Shown here one piece after another: positions 20,102-29,485 of a stretch of 64,000 bases of DNA. Position 1 is the first letter of the stretch; each line of letters opens with the position of its first letter. The notes under the pieces were generated by a model that saw only the letters and a list, made by a program, of their open reading frames with translations, was not told the DNA's origin and did no database searches. The stretch covers positions 915,856 through 979,855 of the forward strand of contig NZ_JAAWWK010000002.1 of the NCBI RefSeq assembly GCF_012272835.1, written 5' to 3'. This stretch comes from Spongiibacter thalassae. GTDB lineage: Bacteria > Pseudomonadota > Gammaproteobacteria > Pseudomonadales > Spongiibacteraceae. The position numbers and the translations under genes are program-made.

Positions 20102-20312
20102 CGCGATCTCAATTATCAAAGTGTCTTGAATGCCGGCTTTTTATCATACCTCAGTGACGCGGCCCAGACCCAATAGGATCGCGGATCGATCGCTAACCCC
20201 CTTGAGTTTGCCGATGGTGGGCAAACTTCCGTCCCAGCGGGTACAATTTAGTGGGTAGTTACAGGCCCTATTAATCCCCAAGGCGATAGTTGTCGCGGAG
20301 TACGACGCGTTT

Positions 20313-20630
20313 ATGCGGTATTACAGTCTGGAAAAACTGATGAATCTTTTTGACGGCTACCGCAAGGTATTCAAAATTGATAACCATCAGCTGATGTTGC
20401 TGCAACAGGATGGTCAACGCTATCTCATTGAGAGCAATTGCCCCCATCGCGCCTTTCCACTGAGCGCCTCGGATGTCGTTGGCGATGAGCTGGTATGTCC
20501 CCAGCATGGTTATCGTTTTGCTATCGCTGATGGTCAGTTGCGCCATTACAGCGAGGAGCCCTGCCGCAATCTGCGCTGCTATCCGCTGGTATATCAGCAG
20601 AATGAGCTGGGTGTAGTGCTGGGGGAATAG
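20313..20630 (+). CDS. Small Rieske-type [2Fe-2S] protein
   Basis: This 105-residue protein carries the two Rieske ligand pairs: CPH in SNCPHRAFPL and CPQH in LVCPQHGYRFAI, separated by about 17 residues. That is the Cys-X-His / Cys-X2-His pattern of Rieske ferredoxins and NirD-like subunits. It is a lone electron-carrier-sized domain with no transmembrane segment. No oxygenase or reductase gene lies beside it: the left neighbour is the divergent aminotransferase, and the right one is a convergent acetyltransferase gene 6 bp away. The partner is unknown. Confidence 0.8.
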   Translation: MRYYSLEKLMNLFDGYRKVFKIDNHQLMLLQQDGQRYLIESNCPHRAFPLSASDVVGDELVCPQHGYRFAIADGQLRHYSEEPCRNLRCYPLVYQQNELGVVLGE

Positions 20631-20636
20631 CCGAAT

Positions 20637-21530
20637 TCAGGGTAGGCGGCGCAGCCAGGGCGATGTGGTGCCCTGTGGCCACATTCGATGAAAGGATTCC
20701 AGAGGCTCTTTCACCTGGGCTGGCGAATTCACCGCCAGCCAGCCGGGAGCGTCCTTGTGTCTGCCATAGGCGAATATCGCCTGGTCATCGGCAATCACCG
20801 AAAAATGTTGACTCTCGCTGGTATGTATTGGGTCTACTACCCGCAGCTCGATGCTGCTGCTCAGTTTTTGGCTGAGCGCCAGCAAAGGGTGAAAGCCCTC
20901 GCGTAGCGGTTGGTCGTCGCACATCAGCAGGTCTACGCCGGTGATTCGGTGGCGCCGGGCCAGCCGCGATATCACCCCGACAAGGAAGGTATTGGCATAA
21001 AGCTCGGGTTCCAGACTTTGGCTGAAAATACGCAGGCGTCGCCGGGCCTGACAGGCGCAGGTAAAGGCGGCGTCGGCAAAGTGCTCGGTGGCGACGGCTT
21101 GCCTTGGGCCGGGGTTGAGTGCCAGGGTCATGGTGCGGTGGGGGATACCAGCGTCCTGGTAACTGTCGCCGACGGGAATGAAGCCGAGGCGGCCGTAAAA
21201 GGGCAGGGCGTGCTCCTGGGCCGACAGGTGCAGTCGTTCGAAGCCGAGCTGGCGGCCACGATCGATAATATGGCTCATCAGGGCCAGTCCGATACCCTGG
21301 CCGCGGTGTTCAACGAGTACCGCCATGCGCCCAACGCCACCGTCGTCCAGCAAGCGGGCGGTCGCGACGGCGGTATCACCGGAAAAAACCAGAAAGTGAT
21401 CGGCGTGCTCGTCGTGTTCGTCGAGCTCCAGGGCCGGAGGCACCTGCTGCTCTTCAACAAACACGGTGTAGCGTATACGGCTCAGCAGCTCACTGTGGCT
21501 GTGCCAGTCAGTATTCTGAATTCGAATCAT
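20637..21530 (-). CDS. GNAT N-acetyltransferase with a C-terminal extra domain
   Basis: Residues 1 to about 145 form an ElaA/GNAT-type acetyltransferase: IRYTVFVEEQQVPPALELDE, then the acetyl-CoA-binding motif VEHRGQGIGLALMSHII and ALPFYGRLGFIPVGD. Residues from about 150 to 297 are an additional domain (RRRLRIFSQSLEPELYANTF, then IFAYGRHKDAPGW) that reads like a degenerate phospholipase-D-type fold; its function is unknown. ATG 21530 gives 297 residues and starts inside the 3' end of roxA, a 23-bp overlap that implies coupling. A much longer open frame upstream is out-of-frame roxA sequence. The acetyl acceptor is not predicted. Confidence 0.78.
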   Translation of the reverse strand: MIRIQNTDWHSHSELLSRIRYTVFVEEQQVPPALELDEHDEHADHFLVFSGDTAVATARLLDDGGVGRMAVLVEHRGQGIGLALMSHIIDRGRQLGFERLHLSAQEHALPFYGRLGFIPVGDSYQDAGIPHRTMTLALNPGPRQAVATEHFADAAFTCACQARRRLRIFSQSLEPELYANTFLVGVISRLARRHRITGVDLLMCDDQPLREGFHPLLALSQKLSSSIELRVVDPIHTSESQHFSVIADDQAIFAYGRHKDAPGWLAVNSPAQVKEPLESFHRMWPQGTTSPWLRRLP

Positions 21531-22641
21531 CGTCGAAATACACGCTGCCAGCTTGATACAGGTTGTGGAGTAGCTGGGTTGGCAGAGCCGCCAGTAGCCC
21601 ACCGGGAATTTCTCCCTCACACAGGCAAAACTGGCTGATAACGTCGCGGTAGTCGGCGGGATAGGGGTAGGCGAGGCCGTCGATAAAGAGCTGGTGGTCA
21701 TCGAAGGCCAGCCGACAGCCGGGCCGCAAACTTAGCGGAAAGGTGTTCAGGTGTTCGCTGAACTCGGCTGCGGTCAAGGGGTCGTTACTGAACAGCTGGG
21801 CCGGATTGACCTCGGTCATCATTTTTCCGAACCAGCCGAGCAGGGCCTGGTCGTCTTCCAGTCCGCGCGTCAGTATTTCGCGCAATTGCCCGGCCAGTTC
21901 GGTGGGGAGACGGGCACTGTGGGCATCGGCTCGCAGGGGGAGGTCGCGAAAGCGCTCGCTGTCGTCCAATACCGTCTCTCGGTCGGCGCTCCAGCTATTG
22001 AGTAATTCTGCTTCGGAAGGGGCGCGAAAGCCAACAGAAAGCGTAATGCAGTCGTCGCCCTCGGCGATGCCCCAGTGGGCGACGCCGGGGGGAATGTACA
22101 GAATATCTCCCGGGGACAGCACAACTTCTTCCTGCTCGTCGAAATCCCTGAGCAGGCGCAAATCGGGATGATTCATTACCGGGCTGCTGTCGTCGCAGTG
22201 CTGACCCAGTTTCCAGCGGCGCTGGCCGCTGCCCTGGATCAAAAAAACATCGTATTGATCAAAATGAGGGCCGACGCTGCCACCATGACTGGCGTAGCTG
22301 ACCATAATATCGTCGATACGCCAGCGCGGGATAAAACGGAAGTCAGCCAGCAGACTGGCGATCTCCGGTATCCACTGGTCTACGGATTGCACCAGCAGCG
22401 TCCACTTATCGGCGGGAAGCTCGCCGAAATCGGCGTCGCCAAAGGGGCCGTGACGCAGCAGCCACTCCTGCCCCTCTTGCACGATCAGTCGGCTGTCGAC
22501 GTCTTCCTCGCAGGCCAGACCGGCCAGGTCGTCGCCGTCAATCGGGCAGACAAAGTCGGCCAGGGCGGCGCGTAAAACGGTGGTTTTACGCTGCCAGCAG
22601 GTGTCGAGGAAGTGCTGGGTATCAACGCCTTGCAGTGGCAC
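21508..22641 (-). CDS. roxA: Ribosomal protein uL16 arginine 3-hydroxylase (RoxA/YcfD-type JmjC oxygenase)
   Basis: RoxA is a 2-oxoglutarate- and Fe(II)-dependent oxygenase that hydroxylates an arginine of ribosomal protein uL16 (L16). The 377-residue protein shows the JmjC iron triad: His126 and Asp128 in GPHFDQYDVFLIQ and His189 in PPGVAHWGIA. The helical C-terminal half matches the ROX dimerisation and winged-helix arrangement. It begins with GTG 3 bp after the purB stop and overlaps the GNAT gene at its end. Adjacency to purB, hflD and mnmA places it in a translation-linked operon. Confidence 0.9.
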   Translation of the reverse strand: MPLQGVDTQHFLDTCWQRKTTVLRAALADFVCPIDGDDLAGLACEEDVDSRLIVQEGQEWLLRHGPFGDADFGELPADKWTLLVQSVDQWIPEIASLLADFRFIPRWRIDDIMVSYASHGGSVGPHFDQYDVFLIQGSGQRRWKLGQHCDDSSPVMNHPDLRLLRDFDEQEEVVLSPGDILYIPPGVAHWGIAEGDDCITLSVGFRAPSEAELLNSWSADRETVLDDSERFRDLPLRADAHSARLPTELAGQLREILTRGLEDDQALLGWFGKMMTEVNPAQLFSNDPLTAAEFSEHLNTFPLSLRPGCRLAFDDHQLFIDGLAYPYPADYRDVISQFCLCEGEIPGGLLAALPTQLLHNLYQAGSVYFDDDSNSEY

Positions 22642-22644
22642 AGC

Positions 22645-24021
<1,377 letters not shown>

Positions 24022-24070
24022 TTATCTAAACGCAGGAGGGGCTGTAAGCAAGGGCGCAATGATACACGGC

Positions 24071-24715
24071 TCAGTGCGCGATTTCAGTGTTCAAAATGTG
24101 CTTGGCTTCGGTAAAAAGCCGGTTGCGGCGCAAAATCAGTGTCCAGCGGTTGCCGCCGGCCTGTTGCCAGAGGTAGGCGGCTCGAACCGCCGCCAGTAGC
24201 AGGGCGCGAATGCGCGCGGCGTTGGTCGGGTTTTGCAGGTGCTGGGCGCTGCCGCCGACCTGGATACGAAAGCGATATTTGGAAAGTGTGTCTTGATAAA
24301 TGTCTGCAAGGTTCAGGCACAGGGCGTTGATATCACTGCCAAAGTCCCGGCTTCTACCGGCGTGCTGCAAGCGGTTGCGCACGATGGCGGTCGCGGCGTC
24401 GTCCTTGCGCAACTGTCCCTGAAGGTACAGTGCACCCATGCAGTAACGGGTGACTGCCCGGCGCTCGCCATAGTCGTTGCCGCTGAGTAGATCCCGCAGT
24501 GCGCGCAACCCGACCTCCAGTGCTTCGACACCGCCGAAAATGGCGATGGTATTGCTCGCTTCAAAGCTGAGCACACTGTGGATACTCGCCTCAAGTGCGG
24601 CAGGTTCCGCCAGGCCGGTTCGGGCAATCTGGTCTACCTGACTGACTGCCTGCACGACAGCAGCCAGTGCCAGGGTCTGTTCACGAATTTGTTCAGGGCT
24701 TGGACGGCTAAACAT
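24071..24715 (-). CDS. hflD: HflD-family protein
   Basis: A 214-residue homologue of HflD, a peripheral inner-membrane protein known in E. coli for destabilising phage lambda CII; its housekeeping role is unclear. Recognition is from size, the all-helical sequence (REQTLALAAVVQAVSQVDQI near the N-terminus, then ALRDLLSG) and the invariant mnmA-hflD-purB gene order. The ATG overlaps the mnmA stop by one base (TGATG), so the genes are translationally coupled. Confidence 0.9.
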   Translation of the reverse strand: MFSRPSPEQIREQTLALAAVVQAVSQVDQIARTGLAEPAALEASIHSVLSFEASNTIAIFGGVEALEVGLRALRDLLSGNDYGERRAVTRYCMGALYLQGQLRKDDAATAIVRNRLQHAGRSRDFGSDINALCLNLADIYQDTLSKYRFRIQVGGSAQHLQNPTNAARIRALLLAAVRAAYLWQQAGGNRWTLILRRNRLFTEAKHILNTEIAH

Positions 24716-25839
24716 CAGCGATTGTGCCCCGCTTCAATAATGCCGCCACCAAGGCAGTGTTCGCCGAGGTAAAGCACGGCGGATTGTCCCGGTGTGACCG
24801 CCCGCTGGGGCTCATCGAAGCGCAGCTCGTAACCGGCGTTGGTGGCGATCAGTTCGCAGTCCTGATCCTGCTGCCGGTAGCGGGTCTTGGCCTGACAGCG
24901 CAGGGGCAACTCGGGTTCCTGCCCGTCTATCCAGTGAATGCTGGACAGGCTGAGGCAGTTTTTGAACAGTGCCGGGTGCTGGCTGCCCTGGGTGACTACC
25001 AATACATTGCGTTGCAGATCCTTTTCCACCACATACCAGGGCTCCTCTCCGGCGCCGCGTACGCCGCCGATGCCCAGCCCCTGACGCTGGCCAATAGTGT
25101 GGTACATCAGTCCACTGTGCTCGCCCATTACCTTGCCGTCCAGGCTTTCGATTTTGCCTGGCTGGGCGGGCAGGTACTGCTGGAGGAAGTCCTTGAAGCG
25201 GCGCTCGCCAATAAAGCAGATGCCGGTGCTGTCCTTTTTATCGTGGGTCACCAGTTCGTGGGCTTCGGCCAGTGCGCGCACGGCGGGTTTTTCCAGTTCG
25301 CCCACTGGGAACAGGGTTCTGGCCAGTTGTTCCGAGGACACAGCGTGGAGGAAGTAGCTCTGGTCCTTGTTCGGATCGAGGCCCTTGAGGAGTTGGGTGC
25401 CGGTGGTGTGCGCGCTGCGCCGGGTGTAGTGGCCGGTGGCAATGCCGTCGGCACCGAGGCTGAGAGCGTGCTCCAGAAAGGCTTTGAATTTTATTTCCCG
25501 GTTGCACAGGATGTCCGGGTTGGGGGTGCGTCCCGCGCGGTATTCCTCCAGAAAATGCTCGAACACATTGTCCCAGTATTCCTTGGCGAAATTGGCGGTG
25601 TGTAAATAGATGTCGAGTTTTTTGCAAACTGCTGCAGCGTCGGCGAGGTCTTCCATCGCGGTGCAGTATTCCGTGCCATCGTCTTCGTCCCAGTTCTTCA
25701 TAAACAGGCCTTCGACCTGATAGCCCTGCTGCAGTAGGAGGAGGGCGGCGACGGAGGAGTCTACGCCACCTGACATCCCGACTATTACGCGGGTGTCGGC
25801 GGGGGCTTTGTCACTCAGCTTGAACGGTGCAGCGGTCAT
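24715..25839 (-). CDS. mnmA: tRNA-specific 2-thiouridylase MnmA
   Basis: MnmA makes the 2-thio group of wobble uridine 34 in tRNA-Lys, -Glu and -Gln, receiving sulfur through the Tus relay. The 374-residue protein shows the PP-loop [13 protein letters not shown], the [16 protein letters not shown] segment, catalytic cysteines in [12 protein letters not shown] and [13 protein letters not shown], and the [10 protein letters not shown] motif. Its ATG overlaps the upstream nudix stop by one base (TAATG) and its stop overlaps the hflD start. Confidence 0.97.
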   Translation of the reverse strand: MTAAPFKLSDKAPADTRVIVGMSGGVDSSVAALLLLQQGYQVEGLFMKNWDEDDGTEYCTAMEDLADAAAVCKKLDIYLHTANFAKEYWDNVFEHFLEEYRAGRTPNPDILCNREIKFKAFLEHALSLGADGIATGHYTRRSAHTTGTQLLKGLDPNKDQSYFLHAVSSEQLARTLFPVGELEKPAVRALAEAHELVTHDKKDSTGICFIGERRFKDFLQQYLPAQPGKIESLDGKVMGEHSGLMYHTIGQRQGLGIGGVRGAGEEPWYVVEKDLQRNVLVVTQGSQHPALFKNCLSLSSIHWIDGQEPELPLRCQAKTRYRQQDQDCELIATNAGYELRFDEPQRAVTPGQSAVLYLGEHCLGGGIIEAGHNR

Positions 25840-26285
25840 TAACAATTTCCGTAAATCATGTTCAGGGGGTAGCGGTGTCCGTCGAGGTAGCGCTCCAGAC
25901 AGTCCAGTACCATAGGGCTGCGCAGCATGGGGCGGTGTTCACGGAGTTCTTCCGGTGTCATCCAGTGCACGCGGTGGATGTCGGCATCCAGAGGGCTGTC
26001 GGGGCAAAAGGCCACTGGTTTGGCGAAAAACGTGCTGCGGTGATAGGTGACGCCGTTGCTGCCAGCGGTATACAGGCCCATGCCAATCACGCCCTGCAGT
26101 TCCACTCGCCACTGGGTTTCCTCGAGGGTTTCCCGTATTGCGGCCTCTTGCAGGGATTCGCCCTGTTCGAGGTGCCCCGCGGGTTGGTTGAAAACGTGCC
26201 GCCCTTCGCGGATTTCCTCAACGATCAGAAATTTTCCGTCATTCTCGACAATGGTGGCGACGGTGACGTGGGGCTGCCAAGCCAT
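25839..26285 (-). CDS. Nudix hydrolase (NudJ-type phosphatase)
   Basis: A 148-residue Nudix protein with a near-canonical box running from [13 protein letters not shown] through the RETLEETQW helix, including the REXXEE metal-binding residues. The position directly upstream of mnmA is that of NudJ (YmfB), which acts on thiamine pyrimidine pyrophosphate and nucleoside triphosphates. The specific substrate cannot be read from the sequence. A GAGG Shine-Dalgarno precedes the ATG. It appears to be the first gene of the nudix-mnmA-hflD-purB-roxA-GNAT operon. Confidence 0.88.
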   Translation of the reverse strand: MAWQPHVTVATIVENDGKFLIVEEIREGRHVFNQPAGHLEQGESLQEAAIRETLEETQWRVELQGVIGMGLYTAGSNGVTYHRSTFFAKPVAFCPDSPLDADIHRVHWMTPEELREHRPMLRSPMVLDCLERYLDGHRYPLNMIYGNC

Positions 26286-26345
26286 AACTGCCTCTACCTA
26301 TAAAAGGACGCCATTGTAACAGGGGGGCTTATAAGGGCACAGGCC

Positions 26346-27038
26346 CTATCTTCGCCGGGACGGGCGTCCAGGCCGGTGCGCGGGCGTTTTCCCCGTTGGG
26401 CGACCTGTTCGTCGCCGGGGTGTTGTGCGATTCTCCGCTCGCTTGCCCTGGGGGAGCAGGCTGGTGCGCTGAGCAGCGGTTAGCATCACAGGCTGATATT
26501 CGCCTGGTTGGAGCGTGCCCAGTTGCCAGGGGCCTATAGCCACGCGGATCAGGCGCAGAGTGGGAAAGCCGACGGCAGCGGTCATTCGCCTGATCTGCCG
26601 ATTGCGTCCCTCGGTGATGGTCAGAGCAATCCAGCTGGTGGGAATGGCGGCGCGGTATCGCACCGGCGGCTGCCGGGGCCAGAGGGAGTCCGGTGCGGTA
26701 ATACGTTGTGCCTCGGCCGGTGCAGTAGGGCCGTCGTTTAGCTCGACGCCGTTGCGTAGGCGGGAGAGGGCGTGCTCATCGACCTCGCCCTCGACCTGCG
26801 CCCAATAGGTTTTCGCCAACTTGTGCTGCGGGTGACTGATGCTATGCTGCAAGCTACCGATGCCGGTGAGCACCATCAAGCCTTCGGAGTCGTAATCGAG
26901 GCGTCCTGCGGGGTAGATCGCAGGGATATTGATGTAGTTGGCGAGGGTTTCCTTGTCCGCCGACGCGGTGAATTGACTCATTACGCGGAAAGGTTTGTTA
27001 AAAAGTATAAGATCCGGCGTAGATTCGGGGTCATTCAT
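26346..27038 (-). CDS. rluE: 23S rRNA pseudouridine synthase RluE
   Basis: RluE converts U2457 of 23S rRNA to pseudouridine. The 230-residue protein belongs to the RsuA family: catalytic Asp in AGRLDYDSEGLMVLT, LAKTYWAQVEGEVDEHALS, and EGRNRQIRRMTAAVGFPTL. It lacks an S4 domain at the N-terminus, as RluE does, beginning almost directly at the ILFNKPFRVMSQF strand. The C-terminus is a basic, arginine- and proline-rich tail. It is divergent from icd, an arrangement also known in Pseudomonas. Confidence 0.92.
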   Translation of the reverse strand: MNDPESTPDLILFNKPFRVMSQFTASADKETLANYINIPAIYPAGRLDYDSEGLMVLTGIGSLQHSISHPQHKLAKTYWAQVEGEVDEHALSRLRNGVELNDGPTAPAEAQRITAPDSLWPRQPPVRYRAAIPTSWIALTITEGRNRQIRRMTAAVGFPTLRLIRVAIGPWQLGTLQPGEYQPVMLTAAQRTSLLPQGKRAENRTTPRRRTGRPTGKTPAHRPGRPSRRR

Positions 27039-27059
27039 GGAAGAAATTCGACTATAAAG

Positions 27060-27068
27060 TGGTATAAT
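27060..27068 (+). promoter_or_regulatory. Candidate extended -10 promoter of icd
   Basis: TGG followed by a perfect TATAAT (27063-27068) matches the extended -10 consensus TGN-TATAAT. No good -35 is present at 17 bp. A start near 27075 would give icd a leader of about 130 nt. Confidence 0.5.
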
Positions 27069-27205
27069 GCCGCGCTTTTTGAGAAAAGCTATGTCTAAAG
27101 TGCTCGCTGACAGCAGTCTATTGTGTCGGCATTGTAGCAGTGGAAACGCTCTGCGGCCGCCTTTTTACGAGCTCAGATACTAACCGATAAACCATGGAGT
27201 CAAAA

Positions 27206-28459
27206 ATGGGATACCAACATATCAAGGTACCTACAGAGGGTGAGAAAATCTCCGTTAATGCGGATCTTTCCCTGAACGTACCCGATCGGCCAATTATTCC
27301 TTTTATCGAAGGTGATGGCATCGGGGTCGATATTACTCCGGTAATGATCAACGTTGTGGACGCAGCGATTGAGAAAGCCTATGCCGGCAAGAAAAAAATC
27401 AGCTGGATGGAAATTTTCACCGGCGAGAAAGCTGCTGAGATGTATGACGGCGACTGGTTCCCTGCGGAAACCCTCGACGCCATCAAAGAGTACGCGGTAG
27501 CGATCAAAGGCCCGTTGACCACGCCAGTAGGTGGTGGCTTCCGTTCATTGAACGTTGCGCTGCGTCAAGAGCTCGACCTGTATGTCTGTCAGCGCCCGGT
27601 GCGTTGGTTTGAAGGTGTTCCTTCACCTGTCAAAGAGCCAGGCAAGACCAATATGGTGATTTTCCGTGAGAACTCGGAAGACATCTACGCGGGTATTGAG
27701 TGGAAAGCGGGCACTCCTGAAGCTGATAAAGTGATCAACTTCATGCAGGAAGAAATGGGTGTGACCAAAATCCGCTTCCCGCAAAACTGTGGTATCGGTG
27801 TTAAGCCTGTATCTGAAGAAGGCACCAAGCGCCTGGTGCGCAAGGCCATTCAGTACACTATTGACCAGGACCTGCCTTCACTGACTCTGGTTCATAAAGG
27901 CAACATCATGAAGTTCACCGAAGGTTCTTTCAAGAACTGGGGCTATGAACTGGCAATGGAAGAGTTCGGTGGCGAGCTGCTCGACGGCGGCCCCTGGGTC
28001 AAGCTGAAGAACCCCAACACCGGCAAGGAAATCATTGTTAAAGACGTGATTGCCGACGCGATGCTGCAACAGGTACTGCTGCGTCCCGACGAGTACAGCG
28101 TTATTGCTACGCTGAACCTGAATGGCGACTACCTGTCTGACGCGCTGGCTGCCCAGGTCGGTGGTATCGGTATCGCTCCCGGTGCAAACCTGAGTGACAC
28201 TGTTGCCCTGTTCGAGGCTACCCACGGTACAGCTCCCAAGTACACCGGTCAGGACAAGGTTAACCCCGGTTCACTGATCCTGTCTGCGGAAATGATGCTG
28301 CGCCACCTGGGCTGGAACGAAGCCGCTGACCTGATTATCGACGGTATGAACGGTGCGATTCAGGCCAAGACGGTAACCTATGACTTTGAGCGTCTGATGG
28401 AAGGTGCGACCTTGCTGAAGTGTTCCGAGTTTGGCGACGCCATTATCAAGCATATGTAA
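27206..28459 (+). CDS. icd: NADP-dependent isocitrate dehydrogenase
   Basis: Icd oxidatively decarboxylates isocitrate to 2-oxoglutarate in the TCA cycle. The 417-residue protein is the dimeric prokaryotic type. Visible features are [16 protein letters not shown], the substrate serine segment [34 protein letters not shown], the catalytic [12 protein letters not shown] and [19 protein letters not shown]. The serine in [10 protein letters not shown] is the site phosphorylated by AceK in enterics. MGYQHIKVP at 27206 is the family start, with GGAG upstream; an in-frame ATG at 27194 would add four residues. A terminator-like hairpin follows. Confidence 0.96.
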   Translation: MGYQHIKVPTEGEKISVNADLSLNVPDRPIIPFIEGDGIGVDITPVMINVVDAAIEKAYAGKKKISWMEIFTGEKAAEMYDGDWFPAETLDAIKEYAVAIKGPLTTPVGGGFRSLNVALRQELDLYVCQRPVRWFEGVPSPVKEPGKTNMVIFRENSEDIYAGIEWKAGTPEADKVINFMQEEMGVTKIRFPQNCGIGVKPVSEEGTKRLVRKAIQYTIDQDLPSLTLVHKGNIMKFTEGSFKNWGYELAMEEFGGELLDGGPWVKLKNPNTGKEIIVKDVIADAMLQQVLLRPDEYSVIATLNLNGDYLSDALAAQVGGIGIAPGANLSDTVALFEATHGTAPKYTGQDKVNPGSLILSAEMMLRHLGWNEAADLIIDGMNGAIQAKTVTYDFERLMEGATLLKCSEFGDAIIKHM

Positions 28460-28468
28460 ATGCTTTCA

Positions 28469-28508
28469 GCCGACCCTGTTCAGGGTCGGCTCGACCTTTC
28501 GGTTTTTT
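28469..28508 (+). terminator. Probable terminator after icd
   Basis: GCCGACCCTG (28469-28478) and CAGGGTCGGC (28481-28490) form a 10-bp inverted repeat; in practice the inner bases would open as the loop. A T-run (28503-28508) lies 12 nt downstream, further than usual, so termination efficiency is uncertain. Confidence 0.6.
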
Positions 28509-28641
28509 AAATCTGCTTTAGATTCAGTGTGTTGCCTCCTCATGTTCAACAGGATTCGTGTTGCCTGTTATAGAGGCGTGCAGTGGCAGCGCTCGCCTGT
28601 CGCGAGCGTGAGTAGGGTGGGGATTGCTCAGTGCAGACGAT

Positions 28642-28869
28642 TTAGCCGGCTTGAGCTTCTGTTTCGTCGCCGGCTTTGATGCTGACCGCGTGCAGACCCT
28701 TGGGGCCGTTCTCGGCGGAGAAATACACTGTCTGGCCCGCTTTGAGTGTTTTGTAGCCTTCCATGGAGATGGCAGAGTAGTGTGCAAACACCTCTTGCTC
28801 ACCGTCTTCAGAGAGGATAAATCCGTATCCTTTGGCGTTATTGAACCACTTTACAACACCATTTTGCAT
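28642..28869 (-). CDS. cspD: Cold-shock-domain protein CspD
   Basis: A 75-residue OB-fold nucleic-acid-binding protein. RNP1 appears as KGYGFI and RNP2 as VFAHYSAI, with the N-terminal NGVVKWFNNAKGYG. CspD in E. coli is a stationary-phase inhibitor of DNA replication. The identity as CspD rather than another Csp rests on its position divergent from clpS-clpA, which is conserved. ATG 28869 was chosen because the cold-shock fold starts there; the longer open frame adds unrelated sequence. Confidence 0.9.
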   Translation of the reverse strand: MQNGVVKWFNNAKGYGFILSEDGEQEVFAHYSAISMEGYKTLKAGQTVYFSAENGPKGLHAVSIKAGDETEAQAG

Positions 28870-29062
28870 AGCTTTACACCCTGCTTTCTCGTTATAGTTA
28901 TCCCTAAGATTACGTGGAATTGCCTGCGCATTCCCCGCGTTAATTCCCATTTTTAAAACACTGGGAGCTTGGCGTCAAGTAGAGGTTTGTTACAGGTATA
29001 TCTCGGTGGATTTCCCTATTGTTGAGCCTCCAGTGAATGATAAGCTCAGGTAAACGGTAAAT

Positions 29063-29416
29063 ATGCAGTTCCAGAAAGTGAAAATGAGTGGCGAGGACAA
29101 GCCTGGTCGCAGTGGCGACACCGGTATCGCGGTGCAGGAAGCCAAGCCTACACTCAAAAAGCCGCCGCTGTATAAGGTGGTGTTGATGAATGATGATTAC
29201 ACCCCCATGGAGTTTGTGGTGGAGGTGCTGGAAGACTTCTTTTACATGAGTCGCCAGCAGGCGACCCAGGTGATGTTAACGGTACATACCAAGGGCAAGG
29301 GGGTTTGCGGCGTATTTACCCGAGACATTGCTGAAACCAAAGCCAATCAAGTGAATCAATATGCCAGAGAGAGTGGTCACCCGCTGCTGGCCGAAATTGA
29401 GGAAAGCGAAGGTTAA
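29063..29416 (+). CDS. clpS: ClpA adaptor ClpS
   Basis: ClpS recognises N-degrons (N-terminal Leu, Phe, Trp, Tyr) and delivers substrates to ClpAP. The 117 residues include a flexible N-terminal extension and the conserved core: [20 protein letters not shown], with the Asn-Asp pair that holds the alpha-amino group, [16 protein letters not shown] with the binding-pocket His, and a C-terminal helix. It lies 69 bp before clpA. Two N-degron-generating transferase genes (bpt and aat) lie within 5 kb. Confidence 0.96.
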   Translation: MQFQKVKMSGEDKPGRSGDTGIAVQEAKPTLKKPPLYKVVLMNDDYTPMEFVVEVLEDFFYMSRQQATQVMLTVHTKGKGVCGVFTRDIAETKANQVNQYARESGHPLLAEIEESEG

Positions 29417-29485
29417 AACTACACTTTTGTTTGCAGCGACACTTAAAGCAGTACCCATTTGTAACAACAGAAGGCGAAACAGGCT

